Below, in pieces: positions 1 through 8,995 of a DNA stretch of 64,000 nucleotides. The translations under genes were made by a program, and so were the position numbers. This DNA is from Kordia sp. SMS9 (GTDB lineage: Bacteria > Bacteroidota > Bacteroidia > Flavobacteriales > Flavobacteriaceae). Positions within the stretch are counted from its first letter, which is position 1, and each line of letters opens with the position of its first letter. Location: contig NZ_CP031153.1 in assembly GCF_003352465.1 (NCBI RefSeq), forward strand, positions 3,930,001 to 3,994,000, written 5' to 3'. The notes beneath the pieces are model-generated. The model did no database searches. It saw nothing but the letters and a program-made list of their open reading frames with translations, and had not been told where the DNA came from.

Positions 1-276
1 AAATGCACGTATGACATTTTAAATTTACCCAAAAACTACAAACCAACAATTATTGCTTCGGGTTGTTGCGGTATGGCAGGATCTTTCGGCTACGAAAAAG
101 AACACTATGAAGTCAGTATGAACGTTGGTGAACAATCGTTGTTTCCTGCGGTCAGAGCGGCGGAAGTCAATACCATCATTGCAGCAAACGGAACGAGTTG
201 TAGACATCAAATAAAAGATGGAACGAGTAGAGAAGCGTTGCATCCGATTACGGTATTGAGACAAGCGTTGGTGTAG
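1..276 (+). CDS. FAD-linked oxidase / Fe-S protein, C-terminal end (partial)
   Basis: The frame is open from the window edge, so the start lies outside. The visible 91 residues contain GCCGMAGSFGYEKEHYEVSM, then a stretch ending in CRHQIKDGT and HPITVLRQAL. This is the usual end of large fused proteins with a GlcD-type FAD domain followed by a GlcF-type cysteine-rich Fe-S domain (D-lactate or 2-hydroxyacid dehydrogenase type). The Cys-Cys-Gly motif is one of the Fe-S or heterodisulfide-type cysteine clusters. The substrate cannot be told from this fragment. Confidence 0.8.
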   Translation, partial: KCTYDILNLPKNYKPTIIASGCCGMAGSFGYEKEHYEVSMNVGEQSLFPAVRAAEVNTIIAANGTSCRHQIKDGTSREALHPITVLRQALV

Positions 277-336
277 ATTTTTAGACACGTTTCGCTTTAG
301 ATCGACTTCGCCTCCTAGATTTACGACTTCTATGAT

Positions 337-373
337 ACGTCTTTGCGAGACGCAGTCGTGGCAATCTGTTTCT
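337..373 (+). repeat. dispersed palindromic repeat, ACGTCTTTGCGAG...GTGGCAATCTGTTTCT type
   Basis: A second copy lies at 22476-22518 and an inverted, more degenerate one at 1341-1392. All three sit in intergenic DNA. The ends (ACGTCTTTGCGAG and GTGGCAATCTGTTTCT) are shared while the middle differs: ACG/CGT can pair here, GCATTT/AAATGC in the 22.5 kb copy. Confidence 0.6.
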
Positions 374-456
374 AATAATATTCAGATTTCTATATAAAAA
401 GTCTAAAAATTTAAAAGCATCAGTAATCTAAAAGATTCCTGCTTGCCAAAACAAGT

Positions 457-1191
457 CTACTTAGTATTTTGAATAGAATCAATTCTTTTGATCAGTTTTT
501 TGGCGCCATCTCTAGCTTTGGTGTAAATCTCTTTCATGCGTTTTTCTCTTAAAATGGACATGTTTACATAATTTTTCCCAGCTTTTGAAGTCACAACCTT
601 TAGTAGACTTTCTCTATTTTCTTTCGGATTTGCTACCTTGGGGATAGAATCTAAGTATTCTAATTCATAATGATTCTGGTAAATCCAAAAATCCATATCC
701 TTATCTACAGACTTTTCTTCCCATTTATTAAATTCCATTAGATATGTATTAAAAACAGCGTAATAATTGTCTAATTTTTCAAATAGAAACTTCTTTTCTG
801 GCAAGGTCACTATGCCCGATTCTACCATTTTGTTATACGCATTAGTATTGATAGAAATATTATTAGTTCCTGAAGTGACGATTCCTTGAATTTGACTCGT
901 GGTAAATTTCGCTATGCTATCTGGATTGAAGAGACTTTTTTTATAGTCAATTTTTATGTCAATTCTTTTGATAGCATACTCAAAATAAGTAGTGTCTACC
1001 GCCAAATCTTTCTTGATTTTATCAATATACACATCGGCTTTTTTCAAAGAAATCCGATTCTCGTTCCAGTTATTAATGCTGAGGGCAATTAAAATACCTG
1101 CTATTATAAAGAATATTTCCCCAATGGCAAATACCACATATTGCTTTAGATTTTTTTTCTTCAAGCTGTTCTCTTTTAAATTTTTCATCAT
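457..1191 (-). CDS. DUF6090-type membrane-anchored protein
   Basis: About 244 residues from the ATG at 1191; a further 12 residues are open upstream but look non-coding. The N-terminus has a basic stretch and then one membrane helix with the signature FAIGEIFFIIAGILIALSIN followed by NWNENR. This GE...GILIAL.INNWNE block is the hallmark of the DUF6090 family, which is abundant in Flavobacteriia. The rest is charged, helical and presumably periplasmic. The function is unknown. The gene stands alone between two repeat-bearing gaps. Confidence 0.75.
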   Translation of the reverse strand: MMKNLKENSLKKKNLKQYVVFAIGEIFFIIAGILIALSINNWNENRISLKKADVYIDKIKKDLAVDTTYFEYAIKRIDIKIDYKKSLFNPDSIAKFTTSQIQGIVTSGTNNISINTNAYNKMVESGIVTLPEKKFLFEKLDNYYAVFNTYLMEFNKWEEKSVDKDMDFWIYQNHYELEYLDSIPKVANPKENRESLLKVVTSKAGKNYVNMSILREKRMKEIYTKARDGAKKLIKRIDSIQNTK

Positions 1192-1340
1192 GCTATTTGA
1201 TAAATTACAAACAGTCTTAATATGCAACCGTTAATTTTTGGCAAATTAGGAATTATTTTTTTATGTGAATGCTTTGGAACATCACTATGAGTCAGCATAA
1301 AGAAGTAATCTTTTAGTTAAGAAATCAAATTGTGCTATAA

Positions 1341-1392
1341 AAGAAAAAGATTGCCACGTCGCTATGCTTCTCCTTTAGATTAGCAAAGTCGT
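1341..1392 (-). repeat. inverted, degenerate copy of the ACGTCTTTGCGAG repeat
   Basis: Read on the minus strand this stretch gives ACGACTTTGC, a variable centre, then GACGTGGCAATCTTTTTCTT, matching the ends of the copies at 337 and 22476. It lies in the 300-bp gene-free gap between the DUF6090 gene and the phosphoesterase gene. Nothing else recognisable is in that gap. Confidence 0.45.
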
Positions 1393-1495
1393 ATCGAACA
1401 TGTCTAAAATCTAGTAGCGAATGTGCTTCTAAGCGTAACTAAAGTCAAAAAAAATGTTCAATTTCTAAGAAGTCTAAGCAGTCTGTAAATCTAAA

Positions 1496-2344
1496 TCATT
1501 TAGGATCTTCTACAATGGTAATCGCCGCCAACAAATCCTTATAATCCATAGATTTCAATTCTTCATCAGCATAAAAAGCAGTCAAGCGATCTTCGCTATG
1601 GCGGTAAAGTTTCCAACGATTTTTATGGTATTCCAACGCTGTTAAATTTTCAACCCAATCGCCCGAATTTAAGTAGATACAAGAACCTTTTCTATTGGTT
1701 TTTTTCTCCATTTGTGGCTGATGAATATGTCCGCAAACCACATAATTGTATCCGTTGTCAATTGCTAAATCGGCAGCAACTTCTTCGAAGTCACTGATAT
1801 ATTTTACTGCTTTCTTTACATTATTTTTGATTTTTTTAGACAAAGAATATTTTTCACGTCCAAATTTTAGCAAAACCCAATTCATCACTCGGTTCAAACG
1901 AATTAACAAATCATAACCCATTCCGCCAAGTTTCGCAATCCATTTGGCATTTTGAATGGACGCATCAAACACATCGCCGTGAAAAAACCATGCCTTTTCG
2001 CCGTTCAATTCCAACACTAATTTATCTACCAATGAAAAATTTCCCATCTTCGTATCTGAAAAACGACGCAACGATTCATCGTGATTTCCTGTAATATAAA
2101 TCACTTCCACACCTTTTGTTGTAAAGTCAATCAGCTTTTTAATGATTTGTAAATGAGCTTTTGGAAAATACCGTTTTCTAAACTGCCAAATATCAATAAT
2201 ATCACCATTCAGAATTATTTTCTTTGGCTCAATACTGTTCAAGTACGCAAGCAATTCATTGGCATGACAACCGTACGTTCCTAAATGAACATCGGACAAG
2301 ACCAAAAGGTCAACAGTGCGCTTTTTGACAAAATCTTTTTTCAC
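1496..2344 (-). CDS. UDP-2,3-diacylglucosamine diphosphatase-like metallophosphoesterase
   Basis: A calcineurin-type phosphoesterase with the full metal-binding set in order: DVHLG near the N-terminus, GDIID, GNHDE, HGD and GHIHQP. The family (LpxH and relatives) hydrolyses UDP-2,3-diacylglucosamine to lipid X in lipid A synthesis at the inner membrane, which fits a Gram-negative genome with lpxA, lpxC and lpxD 35 kb away. Some flavobacterial relatives may act on other phospholipids, so the substrate is inferred. No ATG lies before the first motif. A GTG at 2344 (282 residues) is the most likely start; a TTG at 2362 is the alternative. Confidence 0.8.
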   Translation of the reverse strand: MKKDFVKKRTVDLLVLSDVHLGTYGCHANELLAYLNSIEPKKIILNGDIIDIWQFRKRYFPKAHLQIIKKLIDFTTKGVEVIYITGNHDESLRRFSDTKMGNFSLVDKLVLELNGEKAWFFHGDVFDASIQNAKWIAKLGGMGYDLLIRLNRVMNWVLLKFGREKYSLSKKIKNNVKKAVKYISDFEEVAADLAIDNGYNYVVCGHIHQPQMEKKTNRKGSCIYLNSGDWVENLTALEYHKNRWKLYRHSEDRLTAFYADEELKSMDYKDLLAAITIVEDPK

Positions 2345-2492
2345 GCCACAAATAAAAAACAAACCAAAAAATTTGATGAAAAAATAGTGTTAAGCTTAGT
2401 TGCTTGAATGTTACCAATTTATCAAGCAAATCGCTGAAATGTTAAGTTAATTTTAAGCATTTGTTGGGTTTTTAAATCTGTTAGTTTAAATT

Positions 2493-2500
2493 TACATTTG
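2493..2500 (+). promoter_or_regulatory. -7 element TACATTTG ahead of aroC
   Basis: This matches the Bacteroidota -7 consensus TAnnTTTG and ends 13 bp before the aroC ATG. No clean TTG was found at the usual distance upstream, so the call rests on the -7 match alone. Confidence 0.45.
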
Positions 2501-2513
2501 TTAAAAAAAGACT

Positions 2514-3578
2514 ATGGCAGGAAATACTTTTGGTTCCTTATTCAAATTGACCACTTTTGGAGAGTCGCACGGCGCGGCAATTGGCGGAATTATTGACGGT
2601 TGTCCAGCAGGATTGGAATTGGATTTGAAGATGATTCAACATGAAATGAATCGTAGGAAACCTGGGCAATCTGCAATTGTTACACAACGAAAAGAACCCG
2701 ATGCGGTTGAATTTTATTCGGGAATCTTTGAAGGAAAAACAACAGGCGTTCCAATCGGATTTGCCATTCACAATACCAATCAGAAATCACGCGATTATTC
2801 ACATATTAAAGAAACGTATCGACCTTCGCATGCAGATTATGTGTACGATCAAAAATACGGACATCGCGATTATCGTGGTGGCGGACGAAGTTCAGCGCGT
2901 GAAACCGCATGTAGAGTTGTAGCAGGCGCCATTGCAAAACAATTACTTTCCAATATTAAAATAAACGCGTTTGTGTCTTCTGTGGGAGAAATTACGCTAG
3001 ACAAACACTATCAAGAACTAGATTTTTCCTTGACAGAAAGCAATCCCGTGCGTTGTCCAGATCCTGCGAAAGCGCAAGAAATGGAAGAAAGAATTCGTCA
3101 AATTCGAAAAGAAGGCGATACCATTGGCGGAACCGTAATGTGCGTGATACAAAATGTGCCTGTCGGTTTGGGCGAACCTGTATTTGATAAATTGCATGCA
3201 GAATTAGGAAAAGCAATGTTGTCCATCAATGCCGTAAAAGGTTTTGAATACGGAAGTGGCTTTGCAGGCGCGAAGATGAAAGGAAGTCAACACAACGATA
3301 TTTTCAACGCAGACGGAACGACACAAACAAATCTTTCAGGCGGAGTGCAAGGAGGCATCAGCAACGGAATGGACATTTATTTCAATGTAGCGTTCAAACC
3401 TGTGGCGACGATTATGCAAGCGCAAGATACCATCAATAAAGACGGTGAAATTGTAGAAATGACAGGAAAAGGTCGTCACGATCCGTGCGTTGTACCACGC
3501 GCCGTTCCTATTGTGGAAGCCATGGCAGCATTGGTGTTGGCGGATTATTATTTACTTAACAGGACTATCAAAAAATGA
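2514..3578 (+). CDS. aroC: chorismate synthase
   Basis: Catalyses the last shikimate-pathway step, 5-enolpyruvylshikimate-3-phosphate to chorismate, with reduced FMN. The 354-residue length is normal. Signatures are present in order: GESHG at residues 16-20 with the catalytic His, the RPSHADY...KYGHRDYRGGGRSSARET block near residues 103-130, and GKGRHDPCVVPRAVPIVEAM near the C-terminus. The stop overlaps the next gene by 4 bp (ATGA), so the two are probably co-translated. aroB of the same pathway is at 24.5 kb and not linked. Confidence 0.97.
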   Translation: MAGNTFGSLFKLTTFGESHGAAIGGIIDGCPAGLELDLKMIQHEMNRRKPGQSAIVTQRKEPDAVEFYSGIFEGKTTGVPIGFAIHNTNQKSRDYSHIKETYRPSHADYVYDQKYGHRDYRGGGRSSARETACRVVAGAIAKQLLSNIKINAFVSSVGEITLDKHYQELDFSLTESNPVRCPDPAKAQEMEERIRQIRKEGDTIGGTVMCVIQNVPVGLGEPVFDKLHAELGKAMLSINAVKGFEYGSGFAGAKMKGSQHNDIFNADGTTQTNLSGGVQGGISNGMDIYFNVAFKPVATIMQAQDTINKDGEIVEMTGKGRHDPCVVPRAVPIVEAMAALVLADYYLLNRTIKK

Positions 3579-4093
3579 GCGTAAAGGACTTTTTTATTGC
3601 TGTCATCAGAATCATGGCAATTTATTTTTTCATTGAAGCTATATTTCCTTTAATGGCACAAATTATCGTATATGGCTATGATACAGATTCATATTTAATA
3701 TTTGTGTATGTAGGAGTCATCTTGTTATTTTTTGCCCTTTTTTATCTCATGATTTCCAATGCAAAAGGACTCGTGAAATTTTTACGATTGGATCGCGGTT
3801 TTTCAACAGAACGCTTCGATTTTTCTAAAGCAGATGGTACGTATATTATAGAAATTGCCATCGCCATCATGGGAATATACATGTTGATTTGTTCAATTCC
3901 TTACATATTAATGGATGGTTATGCATTATTCAAATCGAACATCAATAGCAACGTTTTTTCTTTGGGAGAAAATACAAGAGATTTACAATCAAATTTGATC
4001 ACTAATTTTTTATATATCTTAGTCGGATTGGTCATTCTTTTTTTAAGAAAACCAATCGCAAACATATTTACCACAAAACCAAACGAAGAATAG
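3575..4093 (+). CDS. four-helix membrane protein of unknown function
   Basis: 172 residues with about four hydrophobic segments (near residues 8-30, 42-62, 92-112 and 145-163), so an integral inner-membrane protein. No family was recognised. It overlaps the aroC stop by 4 bp and is followed after 25 bp by the symporter gene, so it sits in the same transcription unit. A link to transport or aromatic metabolism is only a guess from position. Confidence 0.7.
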   Translation: MSVKDFFIAVIRIMAIYFFIEAIFPLMAQIIVYGYDTDSYLIFVYVGVILLFFALFYLMISNAKGLVKFLRLDRGFSTERFDFSKADGTYIIEIAIAIMGIYMLICSIPYILMDGYALFKSNINSNVFSLGENTRDLQSNLITNFLYILVGLVILFLRKPIANIFTTKPNEE

Positions 4094-4118
4094 TCAACAG
4101 AACAGAAATATATTCAGC

Positions 4119-5570
4119 ATGAAAAAAATGGCATTACATTGGAAAATTTTGATAGGAATGGTTTTAGGTGTCATCTTCGCCTTCATCTTACTGTCAACTT
4201 CTTGGGGAAGTGAAAAAGTAGTTTTGAAAGAAATTGCCGCTTCCGAAGAAATTGTACAGCAAATTGTGAATGGAGAAGTGGTGACGTCTGTCAAGCAAAT
4301 TCCTGCAAGAGAAATTAAAACTACACGTGCCGAATATTTTATCAGTCGTTGGGTAAAACCTTTTGGAACCATTTTTATCAATTTGTTGAAATTGATCGCC
4401 GTTCCGCTAATTCTTGCGTCCTTAATTAAAGGGATTTCCGATTTAAAAGACATTGCTAAAATTAAAAAAATGGGCTTGCGGACTATTGGAATTTACGTAG
4501 TTACGACCTTAGTAGCGATTATTATTGGCTTAGGAATTGTAAATACAGTCCAACCTGGAACGGGAATGCCAAAAGAAACGATTGAGAAAATTAAACTAAA
4601 ATATGCAGATTCTGACGGAGTAAATGACAAACTCATGAAAGCCGCTGCACAAAAAGATGCTGGACCATTACAGGCTTTGGTTGATATTTTTCCACAAAAT
4701 ATTTTTAAATCGTTGGGAGAAGCGAAAATGCTTCAAATTATTTTCTTTGCTTTATTCTTGGGAATTTGCCTCTTGCTCATTCCCGCCGAGAAAGCCAAAC
4801 CCATGATTGATATTTTCGATTCCTTGAACGAAATCGTCATGAAAATGGTCGATTTAATCATGCTTTTTGCGCCTTATGCCGTTTTTGCATTACTAGCCAA
4901 CGTTATTGTCGCCTTTGATGATCCTGAAATATTGATGAAATTGTTGTCGTACGGATTCTGCGTTGTTGGCGGATTGATCTTGATGATATTTTTCTACTTA
5001 GCAATTGTCGCGGTGTACACCAAAAAATCACCATTATGGTTTTTAAAACAAATCAGTCCGGCGCAATTGTTAGCGTTTTCCACAAGTTCCAGTGCGGCAA
5101 CGTTGCCAGTAACGATGGAACGTGTAGAAGAACATTTGGGTGTTGATAAAGAAGTTTCAGGATTTGTATTGCCTGTAGGAGCAACCGTAAATATGGACGG
5201 AACCAGTTTGTATCAAGCGATTGCAGCCGTATTTATCATGCAAGTGCTGACGCCAGAAGATATCAACTTTCAAGTGCAATTGATCATCGTATTTACCGCT
5301 TTATTAGCTTCTATTGGAAGTGCTGCCGTGCCAAGTGCTGGAATGGTAATGTTGGTCATTGTATTAGAATCTGTAGGGTTTGATCCGGCATTGTTACCAA
5401 TTGGTTTGGCATTAATCTTTGCGATAGATCGACCGTTGGATATGTGCAGAACGGTTATCAACGTTACAGGAGACGCAACAGTGTCCATGGTCGTTGCCAA
5501 GTCTTTAGGGAAACTACACGAACCACAACCAAAAAACTGGGATGATAATTATCCTCCTAAAGAATCATAA
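4119..5570 (+). CDS. dicarboxylate/amino acid:cation symporter (DAACS family)
   Basis: 483 residues, a GltP/DctA-type sodium- or proton-coupled transporter. The re-entrant loop HP1 serine motif is seen as FSTSSSAATLPVTM, and the TM7/HP2 region as GATVNMDGTSLYQAIAAVF, followed by PSAGMVMLVIVLESVG and IDRPLDMCRTVINVTGDAT, which holds the substrate-binding Asp/Arg/Asn residues. A loop of about 60 residues between the first two helices is longer than in E. coli GltP. The substrate is likely glutamate, aspartate or C4-dicarboxylates. Confidence 0.92.
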   Translation: MKKMALHWKILIGMVLGVIFAFILLSTSWGSEKVVLKEIAASEEIVQQIVNGEVVTSVKQIPAREIKTTRAEYFISRWVKPFGTIFINLLKLIAVPLILASLIKGISDLKDIAKIKKMGLRTIGIYVVTTLVAIIIGLGIVNTVQPGTGMPKETIEKIKLKYADSDGVNDKLMKAAAQKDAGPLQALVDIFPQNIFKSLGEAKMLQIIFFALFLGICLLLIPAEKAKPMIDIFDSLNEIVMKMVDLIMLFAPYAVFALLANVIVAFDDPEILMKLLSYGFCVVGGLILMIFFYLAIVAVYTKKSPLWFLKQISPAQLLAFSTSSSAATLPVTMERVEEHLGVDKEVSGFVLPVGATVNMDGTSLYQAIAAVFIMQVLTPEDINFQVQLIIVFTALLASIGSAAVPSAGMVMLVIVLESVGFDPALLPIGLALIFAIDRPLDMCRTVINVTGDATVSMVVAKSLGKLHEPQPKNWDDNYPPKES

Positions 5571-5630
5571 TAAAACCATTTTTTTATATATTTTTAAAGA
5601 AATCAACAAAATAACCAAAAAAAGACCGCA

Positions 5631-6662
5631 ATGAATATCTGTTTTTTAATGTATCCGTGGGAAGATATCGATCCAGAAAACGATACAAGCTTAGCTTTAA
5701 TTAAAGAATGTGCAAAAAGAGGACATGGAGTCGCCATTTGTACGCCGTCAAACTTAACCATTCGCGATAGTGTTACGAATGCTTTCTGTACCGTTATCAA
5801 GCGCATGGACAAAGTGCCGAGTACGCTCAAATCGTTTTATATGAAAGCAGAATTGCGTGAAGAAATGTTGCCTTTAGCAGGTTTTGATGTGGTATTTATG
5901 CGGGCAAACCCACCGTTAGATCCAATTATGTTGAACTTTTTGGATTCCGTGAAAGACGATGTATTTATTGTGAATTCGCTTCAAGGAATGCGCGAAGCTA
6001 ATAATAAGCTGTATACTGCTGCTTTTGGCGATGCACACAGCAATATTATTCCGAATACGCATGTATCTAAAAATAAGGACTATTTGGTAGAACAAATCAA
6101 GGAATCGAAAGCTGATAAAATGATTTTGAAACCGTTGAATGGTTTTGGTGGTTCTGGTGTGATTTTGATCGAAAGATCTGCCATGAACAATATTAAATCG
6201 CTGCTCGACTTTTATATTACCAACACTGATGGAAGTTCTAATTATGTCATTCTTCAAGATTATATAGAAGGTGCTGACCAAGGTGATGTTCGTATTTTAT
6301 TGTTGAATGGAGAACCGATTGGTGCCATGAAACGCGTGCCAGGATCAGACGATCACAGATCAAACGTAAGTGCTGGCGGAAGCGTACAGAAACATACATT
6401 AACCAAAGCAGAAAAAGCTTTGTGCAAGCAAATTGGACCGAAATTGGTCAATGACGGATTGTATTTTGTGGGAATTGATGTAATTGGCGGGAAATTGGTA
6501 GAAGTAAACGTAATGTCGCCAGGAGGAATTACCTATATCAATAAAGTATACAAAACACGCTTGCAAGAAAAAGTAATTGATTTTGTAGAAAGCAAAGTTG
6601 TGGATAAATTGCAAGCTTTTGACAGACGCGTTCGCTTACGCAAAGCTGTGGACGACGCATAA
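5631..6662 (+). CDS. glutathione-synthetase-like ATP-grasp ligase
   Basis: 343 residues. The N-terminal domain starts MNICFLMYPWEDIDPENDTS, as in GshB-type enzymes. The ATP-grasp fold follows with KPLNGFGGSGV (P-loop-like lysine/glycine loop), VILQDYIEGADQGDVRILLLNGE, and the metal-binding end GKLVEVNVMSPGG. The family joins an amino acid to a peptide carboxylate using ATP. No gamma-glutamylcysteine synthetase is present nearby, while an FGase-like and a DUF1704 gene lie 3-4 kb downstream, so a role as an amino-acid ligase other than true glutathione synthesis is possible. The sulfurtransferase gene starts 1 bp after the stop. Confidence 0.8.
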   Translation: MNICFLMYPWEDIDPENDTSLALIKECAKRGHGVAICTPSNLTIRDSVTNAFCTVIKRMDKVPSTLKSFYMKAELREEMLPLAGFDVVFMRANPPLDPIMLNFLDSVKDDVFIVNSLQGMREANNKLYTAAFGDAHSNIIPNTHVSKNKDYLVEQIKESKADKMILKPLNGFGGSGVILIERSAMNNIKSLLDFYITNTDGSSNYVILQDYIEGADQGDVRILLLNGEPIGAMKRVPGSDDHRSNVSAGGSVQKHTLTKAEKALCKQIGPKLVNDGLYFVGIDVIGGKLVEVNVMSPGGITYINKVYKTRLQEKVIDFVESKVVDKLQAFDRRVRLRKAVDDA

Positions 6663-6663
6663 A

Positions 6664-7488
6664 ATGCACATTCAACTAAAAAATTCAATAGTATCTGTAG
6701 ATTGGTTGCAAGAACACGTTCATGCAACCAATCTTATAGTTTTAAACGGAACCATTCCGAAAGTTGTGGGCGATACGGCGCAACAAGAAACACAGCAAAT
6801 TCCGAATGCACGATTTTTTGATATAAAAAAGGTGTTCAGTGTTTTAAACGCGCCTTTTCCAAATACGATGATTTCTGTGGAAGCTTTTACAGAAAAAGCG
6901 CAGAAATTAGGCATCAATCAAGACAGCGCGATTGTAGTGTATGACGAATTGGGAATGTACGCTGCACCAAGAGTTTGGTATATGTTTAAAAGCATGGGAT
7001 TTGATAATATTGCCGTTCTTGATGGTGGATTTCCTGCATGGAGAGCTGCTAAGTATCCTGTAGAAGCGAAAATCCCTTTTGAGGGAAAACGCGGAGATTT
7101 TCAAGGGAAAGATCAGTTGTATTTATTTAAAAATTATCCAGAGATGCTTCAAACCGTTGCAAATGATGCTACAATTATTTTAGATGCACGATCAGAAGCG
7201 CGTTTTACAGGAAACGTACCTGAACCTAGAGCAGGATTGCGCAGCGGAACGATTCCGACCTCAAAAAATTTACCTTATACTGAAGTTTTACACAAGAATT
7301 CATTCAAATCAAAAGAAGAACTTCAAACTATATTTTCAGCATTCAACACAAAAAAAACACCTTTTACGTTTACTTGCGGATCTGGAATTACGGCGTGTAT
7401 TCTCGCTTTAGCGGCTGATATTGCAGATTATACTTCATATTATGTATATGATGGTTCTTGGACGGAATGGGGAAGTGTACACCGATAA
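6664..7488 (+). CDS. sulfurtransferase (thiosulfate/3-mercaptopyruvate type, tandem rhodanese)
   Basis: 274 residues with two rhodanese domains. The first has VVYDELGMYAAPRVWYMFKSMG and VLDGGFPAWRA, and is the inactive copy. The second carries the catalytic loop CGSGITA near residue 238, the form typical of 3-mercaptopyruvate sulfurtransferases. The CGSGITA loop follows RSGTIPTSKNLPY. The ATG at 6664 is 1 bp after the ATP-grasp stop, so the two genes are coupled. A longer open frame running back to 6598 lies inside the upstream gene and is not used. Confidence 0.9.
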   Translation: MHIQLKNSIVSVDWLQEHVHATNLIVLNGTIPKVVGDTAQQETQQIPNARFFDIKKVFSVLNAPFPNTMISVEAFTEKAQKLGINQDSAIVVYDELGMYAAPRVWYMFKSMGFDNIAVLDGGFPAWRAAKYPVEAKIPFEGKRGDFQGKDQLYLFKNYPEMLQTVANDATIILDARSEARFTGNVPEPRAGLRSGTIPTSKNLPYTEVLHKNSFKSKEELQTIFSAFNTKKTPFTFTCGSGITACILALAADIADYTSYYVYDGSWTEWGSVHR

Positions 7489-7519
7489 ATTTGACCAATC
7501 ATTTACAAACACCTAACAC

Positions 7520-8575
7520 ATGAACTTTCAAAAAGTAAAAGATTTCATCTATAAAAATAGTGCATACATTGCTTTGTATTTTTCTGGAATAAACATTTTA
7601 TCATACTTTTTAGATTTTTTTTATAAGTATTCCTTATATGATGGAGTTATACAAACATTTCGTTTGATCAACTTTGGCGGTGTAAGCTTCTCATTTTTTC
7701 GATCCGACTTCTTAACGATTACCGTTCAGTTTGGATCCTCATACATCAGAAAACCTGCCTTCGAAATATTTTTTGCACTTCTATTTTTTATAGGTGCAAT
7801 TATATATATCAAAAGCAAAAAAAAGGAGAATCGTATGTTAGATTTTGCTTTTTCATTACTATTTTTTACAAGAATTGTTGCATTGATAACGCTACCTTTC
7901 ATGATGGGTAATGCCCTTACTGTGAATCCATGGACAATTAGTGTTATAGTTTTCAAACTATCTTTAGTTATTTTCATCAGTTATATCTATCTGCAACGAA
8001 GTTTTCAGGAAAAACAATTGGTGCCACTTGAGGACGATTTTGGGCTTAAAGTATACCTCAATGACAATAGGTTTGCTGAAACATTACGTCATGTAAGAGT
8101 TTCGAAGTGGAAACGTTTAGCACACTATTTGGTTGATATACTGCTGATTATTGGTATATTTTCAAAATTCATTTTTATATTACCAAGATCATTCACCACG
8201 ATGCTTTCCGAAACTTTTGGCGATCGTTTTAGCGTGTATATTCTATTTTTTATTGCAAGTAGTATCTACTATTTATTTTTTGAATCAATCTTCAAAACGA
8301 CTCCAGGAAAATGTTTGACCAATTCGCGAATCATCAACTATAAAAAGGGAAACATCACATTTAATCAATTTATATGGCGCACTTTTTCGAGAAGAATTCC
8401 GTTTGAAGCGTTTTCATTTTTTGGAAGCATTGGTTGGCACGATTTAATTTCGACGACAACCGTTGTACAACAAACTGCTGAAAAAAAATACGATCGCTTC
8501 ATCCATAGAATTTTAATAGTTTTTGGATTGATGATACTTTTGACTGCGTTTGTAAATATTTTTAGTATTTTTTAA
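7520..8575 (+). CDS. RDD family membrane protein
   Basis: 351 residues. The N-terminal half holds about four hydrophobic segments. The C-terminal half matches the RDD domain: KRLAHYLVDILLIIG (the R..D signature helix), then TTPGKCLTNSRIIN and GWHDLISTTTVV. RDD proteins are poorly understood; some are implicated in ion or solute transport. It starts a set of three membrane-protein genes spaced 7-16 bp apart, inserted between the sulfurtransferase and the FGase-like gene. Confidence 0.75.
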   Translation: MNFQKVKDFIYKNSAYIALYFSGINILSYFLDFFYKYSLYDGVIQTFRLINFGGVSFSFFRSDFLTITVQFGSSYIRKPAFEIFFALLFFIGAIIYIKSKKKENRMLDFAFSLLFFTRIVALITLPFMMGNALTVNPWTISVIVFKLSLVIFISYIYLQRSFQEKQLVPLEDDFGLKVYLNDNRFAETLRHVRVSKWKRLAHYLVDILLIIGIFSKFIFILPRSFTTMLSETFGDRFSVYILFFIASSIYYLFFESIFKTTPGKCLTNSRIINYKKGNITFNQFIWRTFSRRIPFEAFSFFGSIGWHDLISTTTVVQQTAEKKYDRFIHRILIVFGLMILLTAFVNIFSIF

Positions 8576-8586
8576 TTTATTAAAAC

Positions 8587-8988
8587 ATGAATACACAAGA
8601 AAATGAACGTATTAGCACAAAGCTATTAGACACGCTTGTAATTATCGAAAAGCTAAAACTCAAACGAAAGAAGCTATTAAAAGAGGCATCCGTACTAGGA
8701 ATTATTGCGATCATCATTATTGGAGTAGGTGCGTATGGAAGTATTGCAGAATGGACAGCGTTTCCTATATTTCAAGGTGCGATTGCCGCTGGTGGAATTT
8801 TGTTAGCCATTGCTTTTCGACCGTTGCAACGATGTAAAAAAGAAATAGACATTCACGAAAAAAAGGCGTTAGAGTTGCACGAATTATTAAAAAACAATAA
8901 TTTAGATTATAAAGCAGACATTCGTGTTTCGTATGATGAAAAAGGAGAATATGTTGTGAAGAAAAGTATCAAGCTATTTAGCATATAA
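8587..8988 (+). CDS. small two-helix membrane protein, unknown function
   Basis: 133 residues. A charged helical N-terminus (about 38 residues, rich in Lys, Glu and Leu) is followed by two hydrophobic segments near residues 42-60 and 65-82, then a soluble charged tail. No family was recognised. It lies 11 bp after the RDD gene and 7 bp before the next membrane protein gene, and the three are probably co-transcribed. The next protein has the same two-helix plus tail plan. Confidence 0.6.
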   Translation: MNTQENERISTKLLDTLVIIEKLKLKRKKLLKEASVLGIIAIIIIGVGAYGSIAEWTAFPIFQGAIAAGGILLAIAFRPLQRCKKEIDIHEKKALELHELLKNNNLDYKADIRVSYDEKGEYVVKKSIKLFSI

Positions 8989-8995
8989 ATAATAC